From assembly GCA_047975545.1 (NCBI GenBank), contig JBKEDS010000063.1:1-25246 (forward strand): 25,246 nt of DNA. The letters run 5' to 3'. The notes beneath the pieces are model-generated. The model was given only the letters and a program-made list of their open reading frames with translations. It was not told the DNA's origin and ran no database searches. Made by a program: the position numbers and the translations under genes. Shown here in pieces: positions 1 to 7,148 of this stretch. Origin of the DNA: JBKEDS01 sp047975545 (GTDB lineage Bacteria > Bacteroidota > Bacteroidia > Flavobacteriales > Flavobacteriaceae). How positions within the stretch are numbered: the first letter of the stretch is position 1; every line of letters starts with the position of its first letter.

Positions 1-195
1 ATGATGAAACAATCAGAAATTAAAGAATTATCGGTAGCCGAGTTACAAGAAAAACTTGGCGAAACAAAAAAGAGTTATTCAGACCTAAAGTTAGCTCATG
101 CAATATCTCCTTTAGAAAATCCAATCCAACTACGTACCCTAAGACGTACCGTAGCAAGGATTGCAACAGAATTAACTAAAAGAGAATTACAATAA
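1..195 (+). CDS. rpmC: Ribosomal protein uL29 (L29)
   Basis: Encodes a 64-residue uL29, the usual length for this 50S protein, which sits beside the polypeptide exit tunnel where targeting factors dock. Family hallmarks are visible: an N-terminal helix beginning KQSEIKELS, and the C-terminal block with TLRRTVARIATELTKREL. The window opens exactly on tandem ATG codons. The second (position 4) gives the MKQSEIKELS start that I would expect for flavobacterial L29, so the true start may be 4 rather than 1. Nothing upstream is visible to decide it. It is first of the tightly packed block, 12 bp before rpsQ, in the standard S10/spc order. Confidence 0.96.
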   Translation: MMKQSEIKELSVAELQEKLGETKKSYSDLKLAHAISPLENPIQLRTLRRTVARIATELTKRELQ

Positions 196-207
196 TTCTG
201 CTAAAAG

Positions 208-465
208 ATGGAAACAAGAAATTTAAGAAAAGAGCGTATAGGCGTTGTTACAAGCAACAAAATGCAGAAATCAATCGTGGTTTCTGAAGTTAAAAAAGTA
301 AAACACCCTATATACGGAAAGTTCGTGTTAAAAACTAAAAAATACGTGGCGCACGACGAAACAAACGATTGTAACATTGGAGATACCGTAAGGATTATGG
401 AAACACGGCCCTTAAGTAAATCCAAATGTTGGAGATTAGTTGAAATTATTGAAAGAGCTAAGTAA
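208..465 (+). CDS. rpsQ: Ribosomal protein uS17 (S17)
   Basis: 85-residue uS17, an OB-fold primary binder of the 5' domain of 16S rRNA in the 30S body. Typical segments are present: GVVTSNKMQKSIVV near residues 12-25, the HPIYGKFV stretch, and the GDTVRIMETRPLSKSKCWRLVEI C-terminal half (in parts). The ATG at 208 is preceded by an A-rich leader without a Shine-Dalgarno sequence. It ends 2 bp before rplN, so the two are almost certainly co-transcribed and probably translationally coupled. Confidence 0.97.
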   Translation: METRNLRKERIGVVTSNKMQKSIVVSEVKKVKHPIYGKFVLKTKKYVAHDETNDCNIGDTVRIMETRPLSKSKCWRLVEIIERAK

Positions 466-467
466 TT

Positions 468-836
468 ATGGTACAGCAAGAATCAAGACTAAAGGTAGCC
501 GATAACACCGGGGCAAAAGAAGTATTAACCATACGCGTGCTCGGTGGCACTAAAAGAAGATACGCATCTGTGGGCGATAAAATAGTAGTGTCCGTAAAGG
601 ATGCAACACCAAACGGCAACGTTAAAAAAGGCGCCGTTTCAACCGCAGTTGTAGTACGTACCGTAAAAGAAGTACGCCGTCCCGACGGCTCGTACATCCG
701 GTTCGACGACAACGCATGCGTACTCCTAAACGCCGCAGGCGAAATGAGGGGAACCCGTGTATTCGGTCCGGTAGCAAGGGAACTTCGTGATAAACAATTC
801 ATGAAAATCGTATCATTAGCACCCGAGGTGCTTTAA
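468..836 (+). CDS. rplN: Ribosomal protein uL14 (L14)
   Basis: 122-residue uL14, full family length, located on the 50S subunit interface where it forms intersubunit bridges. Conserved blocks include ESRLKVADNTGAKE near the N terminus, a VLGGTKRRYASVGD segment, IRFDDNACVLLN, and the terminal GTRVFGPVARELRD region. uL14 is the docking site of the silencing factor RsfS, whose gene also lies in this window (24327-24698, minus). Start is 2 bp after the rpsQ stop. Confidence 0.98.
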   Translation: MVQQESRLKVADNTGAKEVLTIRVLGGTKRRYASVGDKIVVSVKDATPNGNVKKGAVSTAVVVRTVKEVRRPDGSYIRFDDNACVLLNAAGEMRGTRVFGPVARELRDKQFMKIVSLAPEVL

Positions 837-848
837 TACAAAATTAAG

Positions 849-1160
849 ATGACAAAGCTTAAAATAAAAACTGGAGATACCGTAAGGGTAATTGCCGGCG
901 ACCATAAGGATGCCGAAGGGCAAGTGCTAAAGGTATTAATAGAAAAAAACAAAGCCATCGTGGAAGGCGTTAACTTAGTGAAAAAACACACCAAGCCAAG
1001 CGCACAAAACCCACAGGGCGGTATTGTAGAAAAAGAAGCACCTATCCATATTTCAAACCTATCGTTGCTAACCGCCAAAGGCGAAACAACACGTGTAGGC
1101 TACAAAATCGAGGGTGGTAAAAAAGTGCGGTTTTCTAAAAAATCTAATGAAGTAATATAA
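849..1160 (+). CDS. rplX: Ribosomal protein uL24 (L24)
   Basis: 103-residue uL24, an early 50S assembly protein near the tunnel exit. The KOW motif is clear at the N terminus: KTGDTVRVIAGDHKDAEGQV, followed by EGVNLVKKHTKPS and a conserved QGGIVEKEAPIHISN segment. Length is normal. It lies 12 bp after rplN and 2 bp before rplE, inside the conserved spc order. Confidence 0.97.
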   Translation: MTKLKIKTGDTVRVIAGDHKDAEGQVLKVLIEKNKAIVEGVNLVKKHTKPSAQNPQGGIVEKEAPIHISNLSLLTAKGETTRVGYKIEGGKKVRFSKKSNEVI

Positions 1161-1162
1161 TT

Positions 1163-1714
1163 ATGGCATATTCACCCAGACTTAAACAAGAGTACAAGAG
1201 CAGAGTAATTGCAGCTCTTACAGAAGAATTTGGCTATAAAAACGTCATGCAAGTACCAAAACTTAAAAAGATAGTAATATCAAAAGGTGTCGGTGCCGCA
1301 GTAGCAGACAAAAAGTTAATAGACTACGCCGTAGAAGAATTAACCACAATATCTGGACAAAAAGCTATAGCAACCATTTCCAAAAAAGACGTTGCAACAT
1401 TTAAACTGCGTAAAGGCATGCCCATTGGAGCCAAAGTAACCCTGCGCGGCGAAAGAATGTACGAGTTTTTAGACAGATTAATTACATCGGCATTACCGCG
1501 CGTAAGAGATTTTAACGGCATAAAAGCCACCGGGTTCGACGGCCGCGGAAACTACAACCTTGGCGTTACCGAGCAAATTATATTCCCCGAGATAAATATT
1601 GATAAAATCAATAGAATATCCGGAATGGATATTACATTTGTAACCTCGGCCGAAACCGATAAAGAAGCAAAATCATTATTAACCGAATTAGGACTACCTT
1701 TTCAAAAGAACTAA
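1163..1714 (+). CDS. rplE: Ribosomal protein uL5 (L5)
   Basis: 183-residue uL5, which carries 5S rRNA into the central protuberance and contacts the P-site tRNA. Recognisable blocks: MQVPKLKKIVISKGVG around residues 29-44, the GQKAIATISKKDVATFKLRKG region, RGERMYEFLDRLI, LPRVRDFNGI and GLPF at the C terminus. Length agrees with the family. The start is 2 bp after rplX, and only 3 bp separate its stop from rpsN. Confidence 0.98.
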   Translation: MAYSPRLKQEYKSRVIAALTEEFGYKNVMQVPKLKKIVISKGVGAAVADKKLIDYAVEELTTISGQKAIATISKKDVATFKLRKGMPIGAKVTLRGERMYEFLDRLITSALPRVRDFNGIKATGFDGRGNYNLGVTEQIIFPEINIDKINRISGMDITFVTSAETDKEAKSLLTELGLPFQKN

Positions 1715-1717
1715 GAT

Positions 1718-1987
1718 ATGGCTAAAGAATCAATGAAAGCCCGTGAGGTAAAACGAGCAAAAACAGTAGCTAAATATGCCGAAAAACGCAAAGCCCTAAA
1801 AGAAGCTGGCGATTACGAAGCATTGCAAAAGCTGCCAAAAAACGCCTCGCCAATTCGTCAACATAATAGATGTAAGCTAACCGGGCGCCCAAGAGGCTAC
1901 ATGCGTACCTTTGGTATTTCGCGCGTTACCTTTAGGGAAATGGCCAATCAAGGCTTAATCCCCGGTGTTAAAAAAGCAAGTTGGTAA
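1718..1987 (+). CDS. rpsN: Ribosomal protein uS14 (S14), zinc-free form
   Basis: 89-residue uS14 of the 30S head. It is the longer form lacking the paired CxxC zinc motifs: only one cysteine is present, in NRCKLTGRPRGYMR. The C-terminal block FGISRVTFREMANQG and the terminal KKASW are characteristic. The short zinc-binding type would be about 61 residues, so this organism uses a zinc-independent version, matching its rpmJ. It is followed by a 72-bp spacer, the first long gap in the cluster. Confidence 0.97.
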   Translation: MAKESMKAREVKRAKTVAKYAEKRKALKEAGDYEALQKLPKNASPIRQHNRCKLTGRPRGYMRTFGISRVTFREMANQGLIPGVKKASW

Positions 1988-2059
1988 TATTATTTTAAAT
2001 AATCGGGTTTAAGGTTCGGCCGCCAACGCCGAAAACCAAGACCACAAAATCAATTCATT
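1988..2059. repeat. Bulged inverted repeat between rpsN and rpsH
   Basis: GGTTCGGC and GCCGAAAACC flank CGCCAAC and pair with a 2-nt bulge. First of the extended, hairpin-bearing spacers in the ribosomal cluster. Not followed by T, so unlikely to terminate. Confidence 0.4.
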
Positions 2060-2458
2060 ATGTACACAGATCCAATAGCGGATTATTTGACAAGAATTAG
2101 AAACGCAGTGCGTGCCAACCACAGAGTGGTGGAAATCCCTGCCTCTAATTTAAAAAAGGACATTACTAAAATATTATTCGAGCAAGGATATATTTTAAGT
2201 TACAAGTTCGACGATTCCACCGTACAAGGCACCATTAAAATAGCCCTAAAGTACAACAAGGAAACCAAAGAACCGGTAATCAAAAAAATTGAAAGAATTA
2301 GTAAACCAGGTTTACGTAAGTATGCAAGTTCAAAAGAACTTCCCAGAATCCTTAACGGTTTGGGCGTTGCCATAATATCGACCTCGCACGGGGTAATGAC
2401 GGGCAAACAAGCCAAAAGGGACAACGTTGGAGGCGAAGTATTGTGTTACGTTTATTAA
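2060..2458 (+). CDS. rpsH: Ribosomal protein uS8 (S8)
   Basis: 132-residue uS8, a primary binder of the 16S central domain. Hallmarks: MYTDPIADYLTRIRNA at the start, IPASNLKKDITKIL, ISKPGLRKYASSKELPRILNGLG, and the C-terminal STSHGVMTGKQAKRDNVGG (in parts), the RNA-contact region. In E. coli S8 also represses the spc operon by binding mRNA; no equivalent site could be recognised here by eye. The 72-bp spacer before it carries a bulged hairpin of the GGTTCGGC / GCCGAAAACC kind. 12 bp separate it from rplF. Confidence 0.97.
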   Translation: MYTDPIADYLTRIRNAVRANHRVVEIPASNLKKDITKILFEQGYILSYKFDDSTVQGTIKIALKYNKETKEPVIKKIERISKPGLRKYASSKELPRILNGLGVAIISTSHGVMTGKQAKRDNVGGEVLCYVY

Positions 2459-2470
2459 AAAGATAAGAAT

Positions 2471-3013
2471 ATGTCAAGAATAGGTAATAACCCGGTAGCC
2501 ATTCCAAGTGGCGTAACGGTAGATGTAAAGGATAACACAATTACGGTAAAAGGAAAATTGGGCGAACTAACCCAAAATTTCGATACCGTAGCCGTTAAGG
2601 TAGAAGAAGGTAAAGTAATCGTGGAGCGCGCTTCCGATAATAAAGAAGACAAAGCCAAGCACGGCCTGTACAGAGCCTTGGTTAACAACATGATCGAGGG
2701 CGTATCTAAAGGATGGACCAAAGAGCTTGAACTTGTAGGTGTAGGTTACAGGGCCAGCAACCAAGGCCAAAAGTTGGAATTGGCTTTAGGTTTTTCGCAC
2801 GCCATAGTAATGGATTTGGCCCCAGAGGTAAAACTGGAAACAGTTTCCGAAAAAGGTAAAAACCCCATTATTAAGCTAACCTCGCACGACAAACAACTTG
2901 TAGGTATGGTAGCCGCCAAAATACGTGGTTTCCGCCGTCCGGAGCCTTACAAAGGTAAAGGTGTTAAGTTTGTTGGTGAAGTGTTAAGAAGAAAAGCAGG
3001 TAAATCGGCATAA
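2471..3013 (+). CDS. rplF: Ribosomal protein uL6 (L6)
   Basis: 180-residue uL6, located near the sarcin-ricin loop and the factor-binding site of the 50S subunit. Begins MSRIGNNPVAIPSGV, has the VEEGKVIVERAS and GLYRALVNNMIEGVSKG segments of the first domain, and the signature GVGYRASNQGQKLELALGFSH plus the IRGFRRPEPYKGKGVKF tail of the second domain (quoted in parts). Length is normal. It is followed by a 92-bp repeat-bearing spacer. Confidence 0.97.
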   Translation: MSRIGNNPVAIPSGVTVDVKDNTITVKGKLGELTQNFDTVAVKVEEGKVIVERASDNKEDKAKHGLYRALVNNMIEGVSKGWTKELELVGVGYRASNQGQKLELALGFSHAIVMDLAPEVKLETVSEKGKNPIIKLTSHDKQLVGMVAAKIRGFRRPEPYKGKGVKFVGEVLRRKAGKSA

Positions 3014-3071
3014 CAAAGTTTACGAGGATAGGTTTTAGAACGCCGAAGTTAAGAGGTAACTCAAAAAATCG

Positions 3072-3104
3072 AAAATCGTAAATCAAAAAAAAATCGTAAA
3101 TCAA
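3072..3104 (+). repeat. AATCGTAAATC direct repeats before rplR
   Basis: The 15-bp string AAAATCGTAAATCAA occurs at 3072-3086 and again at 3090-3104, ending 1 bp before the rplR ATG. A shortened copy (AAAAAATCG) precedes them. The same AATCGTAAATC core appears before rpmJ and rplQ. Confidence 0.8.
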
Positions 3105-3105
3105 G

Positions 3106-3462
3106 ATGGTTTTAACAAAAGAAAATAGAAGACTAAGAATTAAAAACAGAATACGCAAGGTAGTATCCGGTACGCCGGCCAGACCACGCTTGGCTGTTTT
3201 TAGAAGCAATAAAGAAATTTATGCGCAACTTGTCGATGATGTAGCTGGCGTAACAATAGCTGCCGCATCTTCCAAGGATAAAGGTATTAGTTCCGACAAA
3301 GCAACTAAGGTAGAAATAGCCAAGTTGGTAGGCAAGTCAATAGCCGAAAAGGCCGTTAAAGCAGGTATAGAAACCGTAGCTTTCGACCGTGGCGGTTATT
3401 TATACCATGGTAGAGTAAAATCGTTAGCCGAAGGCGCTAGGGAAGCAGGACTTAAATTCTAA
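3106..3462 (+). CDS. rplR: Ribosomal protein uL18 (L18)
   Basis: 118-residue uL18, which binds 5S rRNA together with uL5. The basic N terminus (RRLRIKNRIRKVVSGT), the RPRLAVFRSNKEIYAQL strand region and the C-terminal GRVKSLAEGAREAGLKF are family signatures. The ATG at 3106 follows directly on two 15-bp direct repeats of an AATCGTAAATC motif. Only 8 bp separate its stop from rpsE. Confidence 0.97.
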   Translation: MVLTKENRRLRIKNRIRKVVSGTPARPRLAVFRSNKEIYAQLVDDVAGVTIAAASSKDKGISSDKATKVEIAKLVGKSIAEKAVKAGIETVAFDRGGYLYHGRVKSLAEGAREAGLKF

Positions 3463-3470
3463 AAAATATT

Positions 3471-3995
3471 ATGTTTCAAAAATATAAAAGTGCAGAGTTA
3501 GTAAAACCGGGCGGATTAGAGCTAAAAGATCGTTTGGTCGGTGTACAAAGGGTTACAAAAGTAACAAAAGGAGGTAGAGCCTTTGGTTTTTCGGCAATAG
3601 TAGTTGTTGGCGACGAGGCAGGCGTAGTTGGCCACGGTTTGGGCAAATCCAAGGACGTAGCCAGCGCAATAGCAAAAGCCGTTGAGGATGCCAAGAAAAA
3701 CCTGGTAAAAATACCAATTAGGAAAAAAACCCTCCCACACGAGCAAAAAGGAAAATATGGCGGTGCCCGTGTTAACCTTATCCCTGCCGCAGCCGGTACC
3801 GGGGTAATCGCCGGAGGTGCCGTGCGTACCGTATTGGAGGCCGTAGGCGTACACGACGTACTGTCCAAATCGCAAGGCTCGTCCAACCCGCACAACGTGG
3901 TAAAAGCAACCTTCGATGCCTTGTTGCAACTAAGGGATGCCAACGCCATTGCGCGCGATAGGGGTATTTCACTTGAACAAGTTTTTAAAGCTTAA
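3471..3995 (+). CDS. rpsE: Ribosomal protein uS5 (S5)
   Basis: 174-residue uS5, which shapes the mRNA entry channel and influences decoding fidelity. The dsRBD-like N-terminal domain contains LVGVQRVTKVTKGGRAFGFS and GDEAGVVGHGLGKSKDV. The second domain contains GTGVIAGGAVRTVLEAVG and SQGSSNPHNVVKAT. The start codon at 3471 gives MFQKYKSAEL, a plausible short N-terminal extension. An 84-bp spacer follows. Confidence 0.97.
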   Translation: MFQKYKSAELVKPGGLELKDRLVGVQRVTKVTKGGRAFGFSAIVVVGDEAGVVGHGLGKSKDVASAIAKAVEDAKKNLVKIPIRKKTLPHEQKGKYGGARVNLIPAAAGTGVIAGGAVRTVLEAVGVHDVLSKSQGSSNPHNVVKATFDALLQLRDANAIARDRGISLEQVFKA

Positions 3996-4027
3996 ATTTT
4001 TGGACGTTAGTCTTTAGAACATTTAGA

Positions 4028-4073
4028 CAAAAACATAAGTCTAACAGCTAATAACTAACAACTAAATACTAAA
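4028..4073 (+). repeat. TTAGAC-GTCTAA element and AACTAA-rich leader before rpmD
   Basis: TTAGAC and GTCTAA pair around AAAAACATAA, then a stretch of imperfect CTAACAACTAA-type units runs to the rpmD start. It resembles the elements before rpsM and rpsK and is likely a diverged family member. Confidence 0.5.
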
Positions 4074-4079
4074 AGAAAA

Positions 4080-4262
4080 ATGGCAAAAATTAAAGTAAAA
4101 AAAGTTAAAAGCGCAATAAACAAGCCGCTTCGACAAAAAAGAGTACTTGAATCGCTTGGATTAAAAAAGATTGGTCAAGTAGTAGAGCACGATGCCACGC
4201 CAAGCATACTTGGTATGGTAGCTAAAGTTTCACATTTAGTTTCTGTTGAAGAAACAAAATAA
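4080..4262 (+). CDS. rpmD: Ribosomal protein uL30 (L30)
   Basis: 60-residue uL30, a small 50S protein absent from some bacterial lineages. The sequence shows the compact family pattern: basic N terminus KIKVKKVKSAINKPLRQKR, then LESLGLKKIGQVVEHDATP and the terminal MVAKVSHLVSVEE. The leader is a repeat-derived A/C/T-rich stretch ending just before the ATG. It lies between rpsE and rplO in standard spc order. Confidence 0.96.
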   Translation: MAKIKVKKVKSAINKPLRQKRVLESLGLKKIGQVVEHDATPSILGMVAKVSHLVSVEETK

Positions 4263-4274
4263 TATAACCAAGAA

Positions 4275-4727
4275 ATGGATTTAAGCAATTTAAAACCCGC
4301 AGAAGGTTCAGTAAAAAATCAAGGGAAACGAGTAGGCCGTGGGCAAGGCTCAGGAAAAGGTGGTACCGCAACCCGTGGCCACAAAGGTGCCAAGTCGCGT
4401 TCCGGTTACTCTAAAAAAGTAGGGTTCGAAGGTGGCCAAATGCCAATCCAGCGCCGACTTCCCAAATTTGGTTTCAACAATATTAACCGTGTCGAGTACC
4501 AAGGCGTAAACTTAGATACGCTCCAACAATTGGCAGACGATAAAAAAATTACCGATACGGTAGATTTCGATATCCTGTTCGCCAACGGTTTGGTTAGTAA
4601 AAACGACCTTGTTAAAATTTTGGGCAGGGGCGAGTTAAAATCGAAACTAAAAGTAACAGCGCACAAATTTACCGCTTCGGCAAAAGCTGCCATCGAAGCT
4701 GCAGGAGGCGAAGCCGTAACTCTTTAA
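4275..4727 (+). CDS. rplO: Ribosomal protein uL15 (L15)
   Basis: 150-residue uL15, a late-assembly 50S protein. The glycine- and basic-rich N-terminal extension that threads into 23S rRNA is obvious (KRVGRGQGSGKGGTATRGHK, GAKSRSG), followed by GGQMPIQRRLPKFGF and a globular C-terminal half ending AHKFTASAKAAIEAAGGEAV. 12 bp separate it from secY, consistent with co-expression of the translocon core. Confidence 0.97.
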   Translation: MDLSNLKPAEGSVKNQGKRVGRGQGSGKGGTATRGHKGAKSRSGYSKKVGFEGGQMPIQRRLPKFGFNNINRVEYQGVNLDTLQQLADDKKITDTVDFDILFANGLVSKNDLVKILGRGELKSKLKVTAHKFTASAKAAIEAAGGEAVTL

Positions 4728-4739
4728 GAACCCTAGCTT

Positions 4740-6089
4740 ATGAAATTCATAGAATCGATAAAAAATGTTTGGAAAATCGAGGAACTAAGAAACAGGATTA
4801 TACTTACTATAGGTCTGTTATTGGTTTATCGATTTGGCGCCCAAGTAGTTTTACCGGGTATCGATGCCGCCCAGTTAAGTAATTTGGCCGATAGTACCGA
4901 AACCGGTATTTTGGGCTTGCTTAATGCCTTTACAGGAGGCGCTTTTGCTAACGCATCGGTATTTGCATTGGGTATCATGCCTTACATTTCGGCTTCTATT
5001 GTGGTTCAGTTAATGGGTATTGCTATACCATATTTGCAAAAACTACAAAAAGAAGGCGCTAGCGGTCAAAAGAAAATCAACCAAATTACACGTTGGTTAA
5101 CCATAGCCATATGTTTGGTGCAATCGCCTGCATATTTGGCCAGTTTGCCAACAGCGTTCGGTATTCCGCAAAGTGCGTTTTTGCTTGGTAATGGCTTTTT
5201 GTTTTATTTTTCATCCATAACCATTTTGGTAACAGGCTGTATATTTGCCATGTGGTTGGGCGAAAAAATTACCGACAAAGGCATAGGCAACGGTATTTCA
5301 TTATTAATTATGGTTGGTATTATTGCCAGAATGATTCCGTCGTTCTTACAAAATGCCGCCAGTAGGATGGAAGGCAACAACGTTATGCTTATACTGTTCG
5401 AGGTAGTATTGTGGTTTGCCATTATATTGGCATGTATCATGTTGGTTATGGCGGTACGCAAAATTGCCGTACAATACGCCAGGCGAACAGCAAGCGGTGG
5501 TTACGAAAAAAGCGCTGCGGCAGGCTCCAGGCAGTATATTCCCTTAAAGCTTAACGCTTCGGGTGTAATGCCTATAATATTTGCGCAAGCCATTATGTTC
5601 GTGCCAAGTTTAATCGGTGGCTCTTCACTTTTAAAGGAAACAGCCGCAGGTGCATGGATGCAAACCAATTTTAACGATATATTTGGCTTTTGGTATAATT
5701 TGGTATTTGCCTTGTTAATTATAGTATTTACCTATTTTTACACCGCAATTACGGTACCTACCAATAAAATGGCCGACGATTTAAAACGTAGCGGAGGCTT
5801 TATTCCGGGTATTCGCCCGGGGGCCGAAACCTCGGAATATCTCGATAGGATAATGTCGCAAATAACCTTGCCAGGCTCTATATTTTTAGCACTTATTGCC
5901 ATATTCCCGGCATTTATTGTTAAACTATTGGGCGTACAGTCAGGTTGGGCATTGTTTTTCGGTGGTACCTCGCTAATCATTTTGGTAGGGGTGGCCATAG
6001 ATACCATGCAACAAGTAAACTCGTATTTGCTTAACAGGCACTACGACGGCTTGATGAAAACCGGTAAAAACAGAAAAGCGGTAGCATAA
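4740..6089 (+). CDS. secY: Protein translocase subunit SecY
   Basis: 449-residue SecY, the channel subunit of the SecYEG translocon in the inner membrane. About ten hydrophobic spans are visible, beginning with IILTIGLLLVYRFGAQVVLPG near residues 19-40 (quoted in part: LLLVYRFGAQVVLPG). The plug region is rich in Gly/Ala/Phe (LNAFTGGAFANASVFALGIM). Cytoplasmic loops carry GNGISLLI near 184 and the FKRSG-type DDLKRSGGFIPGIRPG segment. The C-terminal tail is basic (MKTGKNRKAVA). It sits between rplO and infA as in most bacteria. The 58-bp spacer after it contains a 10-bp perfect inverted repeat. Confidence 0.98.
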   Translation: MKFIESIKNVWKIEELRNRIILTIGLLLVYRFGAQVVLPGIDAAQLSNLADSTETGILGLLNAFTGGAFANASVFALGIMPYISASIVVQLMGIAIPYLQKLQKEGASGQKKINQITRWLTIAICLVQSPAYLASLPTAFGIPQSAFLLGNGFLFYFSSITILVTGCIFAMWLGEKITDKGIGNGISLLIMVGIIARMIPSFLQNAASRMEGNNVMLILFEVVLWFAIILACIMLVMAVRKIAVQYARRTASGGYEKSAAAGSRQYIPLKLNASGVMPIIFAQAIMFVPSLIGGSSLLKETAAGAWMQTNFNDIFGFWYNLVFALLIIVFTYFYTAITVPTNKMADDLKRSGGFIPGIRPGAETSEYLDRIMSQITLPGSIFLALIAIFPAFIVKLLGVQSGWALFFGGTSLIILVGVAIDTMQQVNSYLLNRHYDGLMKTGKNRKAVA

Positions 6090-6099
6090 ATAGTTAAAA

Positions 6100-6132
6100 G
6101 TTTCAGGTTTAAAGTTTATAATAACCTGAAAC
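6100..6132. repeat. 10-bp perfect inverted repeat between secY and infA
   Basis: GTTTCAGGTT (6100-6109) and AACCTGAAAC (6123-6132) around a 13-nt A/T loop. No T run follows, and infA must be read through it, so it is more likely a dispersed repeat or an mRNA processing/stability hairpin than a terminator. Confidence 0.75.
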
Positions 6133-6147
6133 CAACACAACAAAATT

Positions 6148-6363
6148 ATGGCAAAACAAGCAGCAATAGAACAGGACGGAACCATTATCGAGGCATTATC
6201 CAATGCCATGTTCCGTGTCGAGTTGGAAAACGGTCACGTAGTAACCGCCCATATTTCCGGTAAAATGCGAATGCACTATATAAAGCTTTTGCCCGGCGAT
6301 AAAGTAAAATTAGACATGAGCCCCTACGATTTATCAAAGGCTCGCATAACGTACAGATATTAA
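6148..6363 (+). CDS. infA: Translation initiation factor IF-1
   Basis: 71-residue IF-1, a single OB-fold that occupies the A site of the 30S subunit during initiation. It has the expected MAKQAAIEQDGTIIEALSNA start, MFRVELENGHVVTAHISGKM, a KLLPGDKVKLDMSPYDL segment and the RITYRY ending. Length matches the family (about 72). It lies downstream of the secY-infA hairpin and 76 bp upstream of rpmJ. Confidence 0.98.
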   Translation: MAKQAAIEQDGTIIEALSNAMFRVELENGHVVTAHISGKMRMHYIKLLPGDKVKLDMSPYDLSKARITYRY

Positions 6364-6407
6364 TTATTTTGAAATTGCGAAATACGGTTTTTGAATACAC
6401 TTTAAAC

Positions 6408-6442
6408 AATCGTAAATCGTAAATCGTAAATCATAAATTATG
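6408..6442 (+). repeat. Tandem heptamer array running into the rpmJ start codon
   Basis: Five 7-bp units in register: AATCGTA three times, then AATCATA, then AATTATG, the last of which contains the rpmJ ATG. The array is the whole immediate leader of rpmJ. Confidence 0.85.
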
Positions 6443-6556
6443 AAAGTAAGAGCATCAATTAAAAAAAGAAGTGCCGATTGCAAAATCGTGCGTAGAAAAG
6501 GAAGACTTTACGTAATAAACAAAAAGAATCCTAGATTTAAACAAAGACAAGGTTAA
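6440..6556 (+). CDS. rpmJ: Ribosomal protein bL36 (L36), zinc-free form
   Basis: A 38-codon frame encoding bL36, small enough to be missed by length-filtered gene calling. It reads MKVRASIKKRSADCKIVRRK at the start and ends NPRFKQRQG, exactly the family architecture. In the zinc-binding form the ligands are Cys11, Cys14, Cys27 and His33. Here the corresponding residues are Ser11, Cys14, Asn27 and Phe33, so only one ligand remains and zinc binding is not expected. The start codon forms the end of a tandem heptamer array (6408-6442). It is positioned between infA and rpsM as usual. Confidence 0.96.
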   Translation: MKVRASIKKRSADCKIVRRKGRLYVINKKNPRFKQRQG

Positions 6557-6577
6557 ATTTGACATGAGTTATTGGTG

Positions 6578-6632
6578 TTTAGAAGTTAGATGAATCTGTT
6601 CGAAATAGAAATGTTTAGGATTCTAACAACTA
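6578..6632 (+). repeat. 55-bp direct repeat, copy A (before rpsM)
   Basis: Begins TTTAGAAGTTAGATGAATC and ends GATTCTAACAACTA. It matches copy B (7066-7120) at 52 of 55 positions by my count. The ends are imperfect complements (TTAG, GTTAGA, AATC against GATT, CTAAC, CTAA), so each copy can fold into a stem-loop. Confidence 0.85.
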
Positions 6633-6661
6633 AAAACTAGCAACTAGAAACTAAAAACAAT

Positions 6662-7036
6662 ATGGCAAGAATTGCAGGTGTAGACATACCAAAAAACAAA
6701 AGAGGCGCTATTGCCCTAACGTACATTTACGGAATAGGAAAAAGCAGGGCGAAAGACATATTAGCACAAGCTAATGTAGACGAAAACATTAAAGTTCAAG
6801 ACTGGAACGACGACCAAATTAGCAACATTCGCGAGGCCGTTAGTACATTCAAAATCGAGGGCGAGCTGCGTTCCGAAATCCAATTAAACATCAAACGTTT
6901 AATGGACATCGGATGTTACAGGGGTATTCGCCACAGAGCAGGGCTTCCGTTAAGGGGGCAACGTACTAAAAACAACTCCAGAACACGAAAAGGTAGAAGA
7001 AAAACGGTTGCTAACAAGAAAAAAGTAACCAAGTAA
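6662..7036 (+). CDS. rpsM: Ribosomal protein uS13 (S13)
   Basis: 124-residue uS13 of the 30S head, forming bridges to the 50S subunit and contacting P-site tRNA. Begins MARIAGVDIPKNKRGAIAL, with a helix-two-turn-helix region (YGIGKSRAKDILAQA), RLMDIGCYRGIRHRAGLP and the basic RGQRTKNNSRTRKGRR tail. Its leader (6578-6661) is one copy of a 55-bp element that recurs before rpsK. Confidence 0.98.
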   Translation: MARIAGVDIPKNKRGAIALTYIYGIGKSRAKDILAQANVDENIKVQDWNDDQISNIREAVSTFKIEGELRSEIQLNIKRLMDIGCYRGIRHRAGLPLRGQRTKNNSRTRKGRRKTVANKKKVTK

Positions 7037-7065
7037 TAATTTTTTGATACGTTAGTCATTAGTTA

Positions 7066-7120
7066 TTTAGAAGTTAGACGAATCTGCTTGAAATAGAAAT
7101 GTTTAGGATTCTAACAACTA
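7066..7120 (+). repeat. 55-bp direct repeat, copy B (before rpsK)
   Basis: Second copy of the element at 6578-6632, differing at three positions (T/C, T/C and C/T). It too is followed by AACTAA-type units and an A-rich run directly before a start codon. Confidence 0.85.
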
Positions 7121-7148
7121 ACAACTAACCGCTAAAAGCTAAAAAAAC

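Noticed and set aside
3476..3949. 157- and 135-codon minus-strand open frames opposite rpsE
   Set aside because: They lie wholly antisense to a conserved ribosomal protein gene, have no family resemblance and are produced by its codon pattern.
6100..6132. secY-infA hairpin as a terminator
   Set aside because: No T run follows it, and downstream essential genes have no obvious new promoter, so readthrough is needed.
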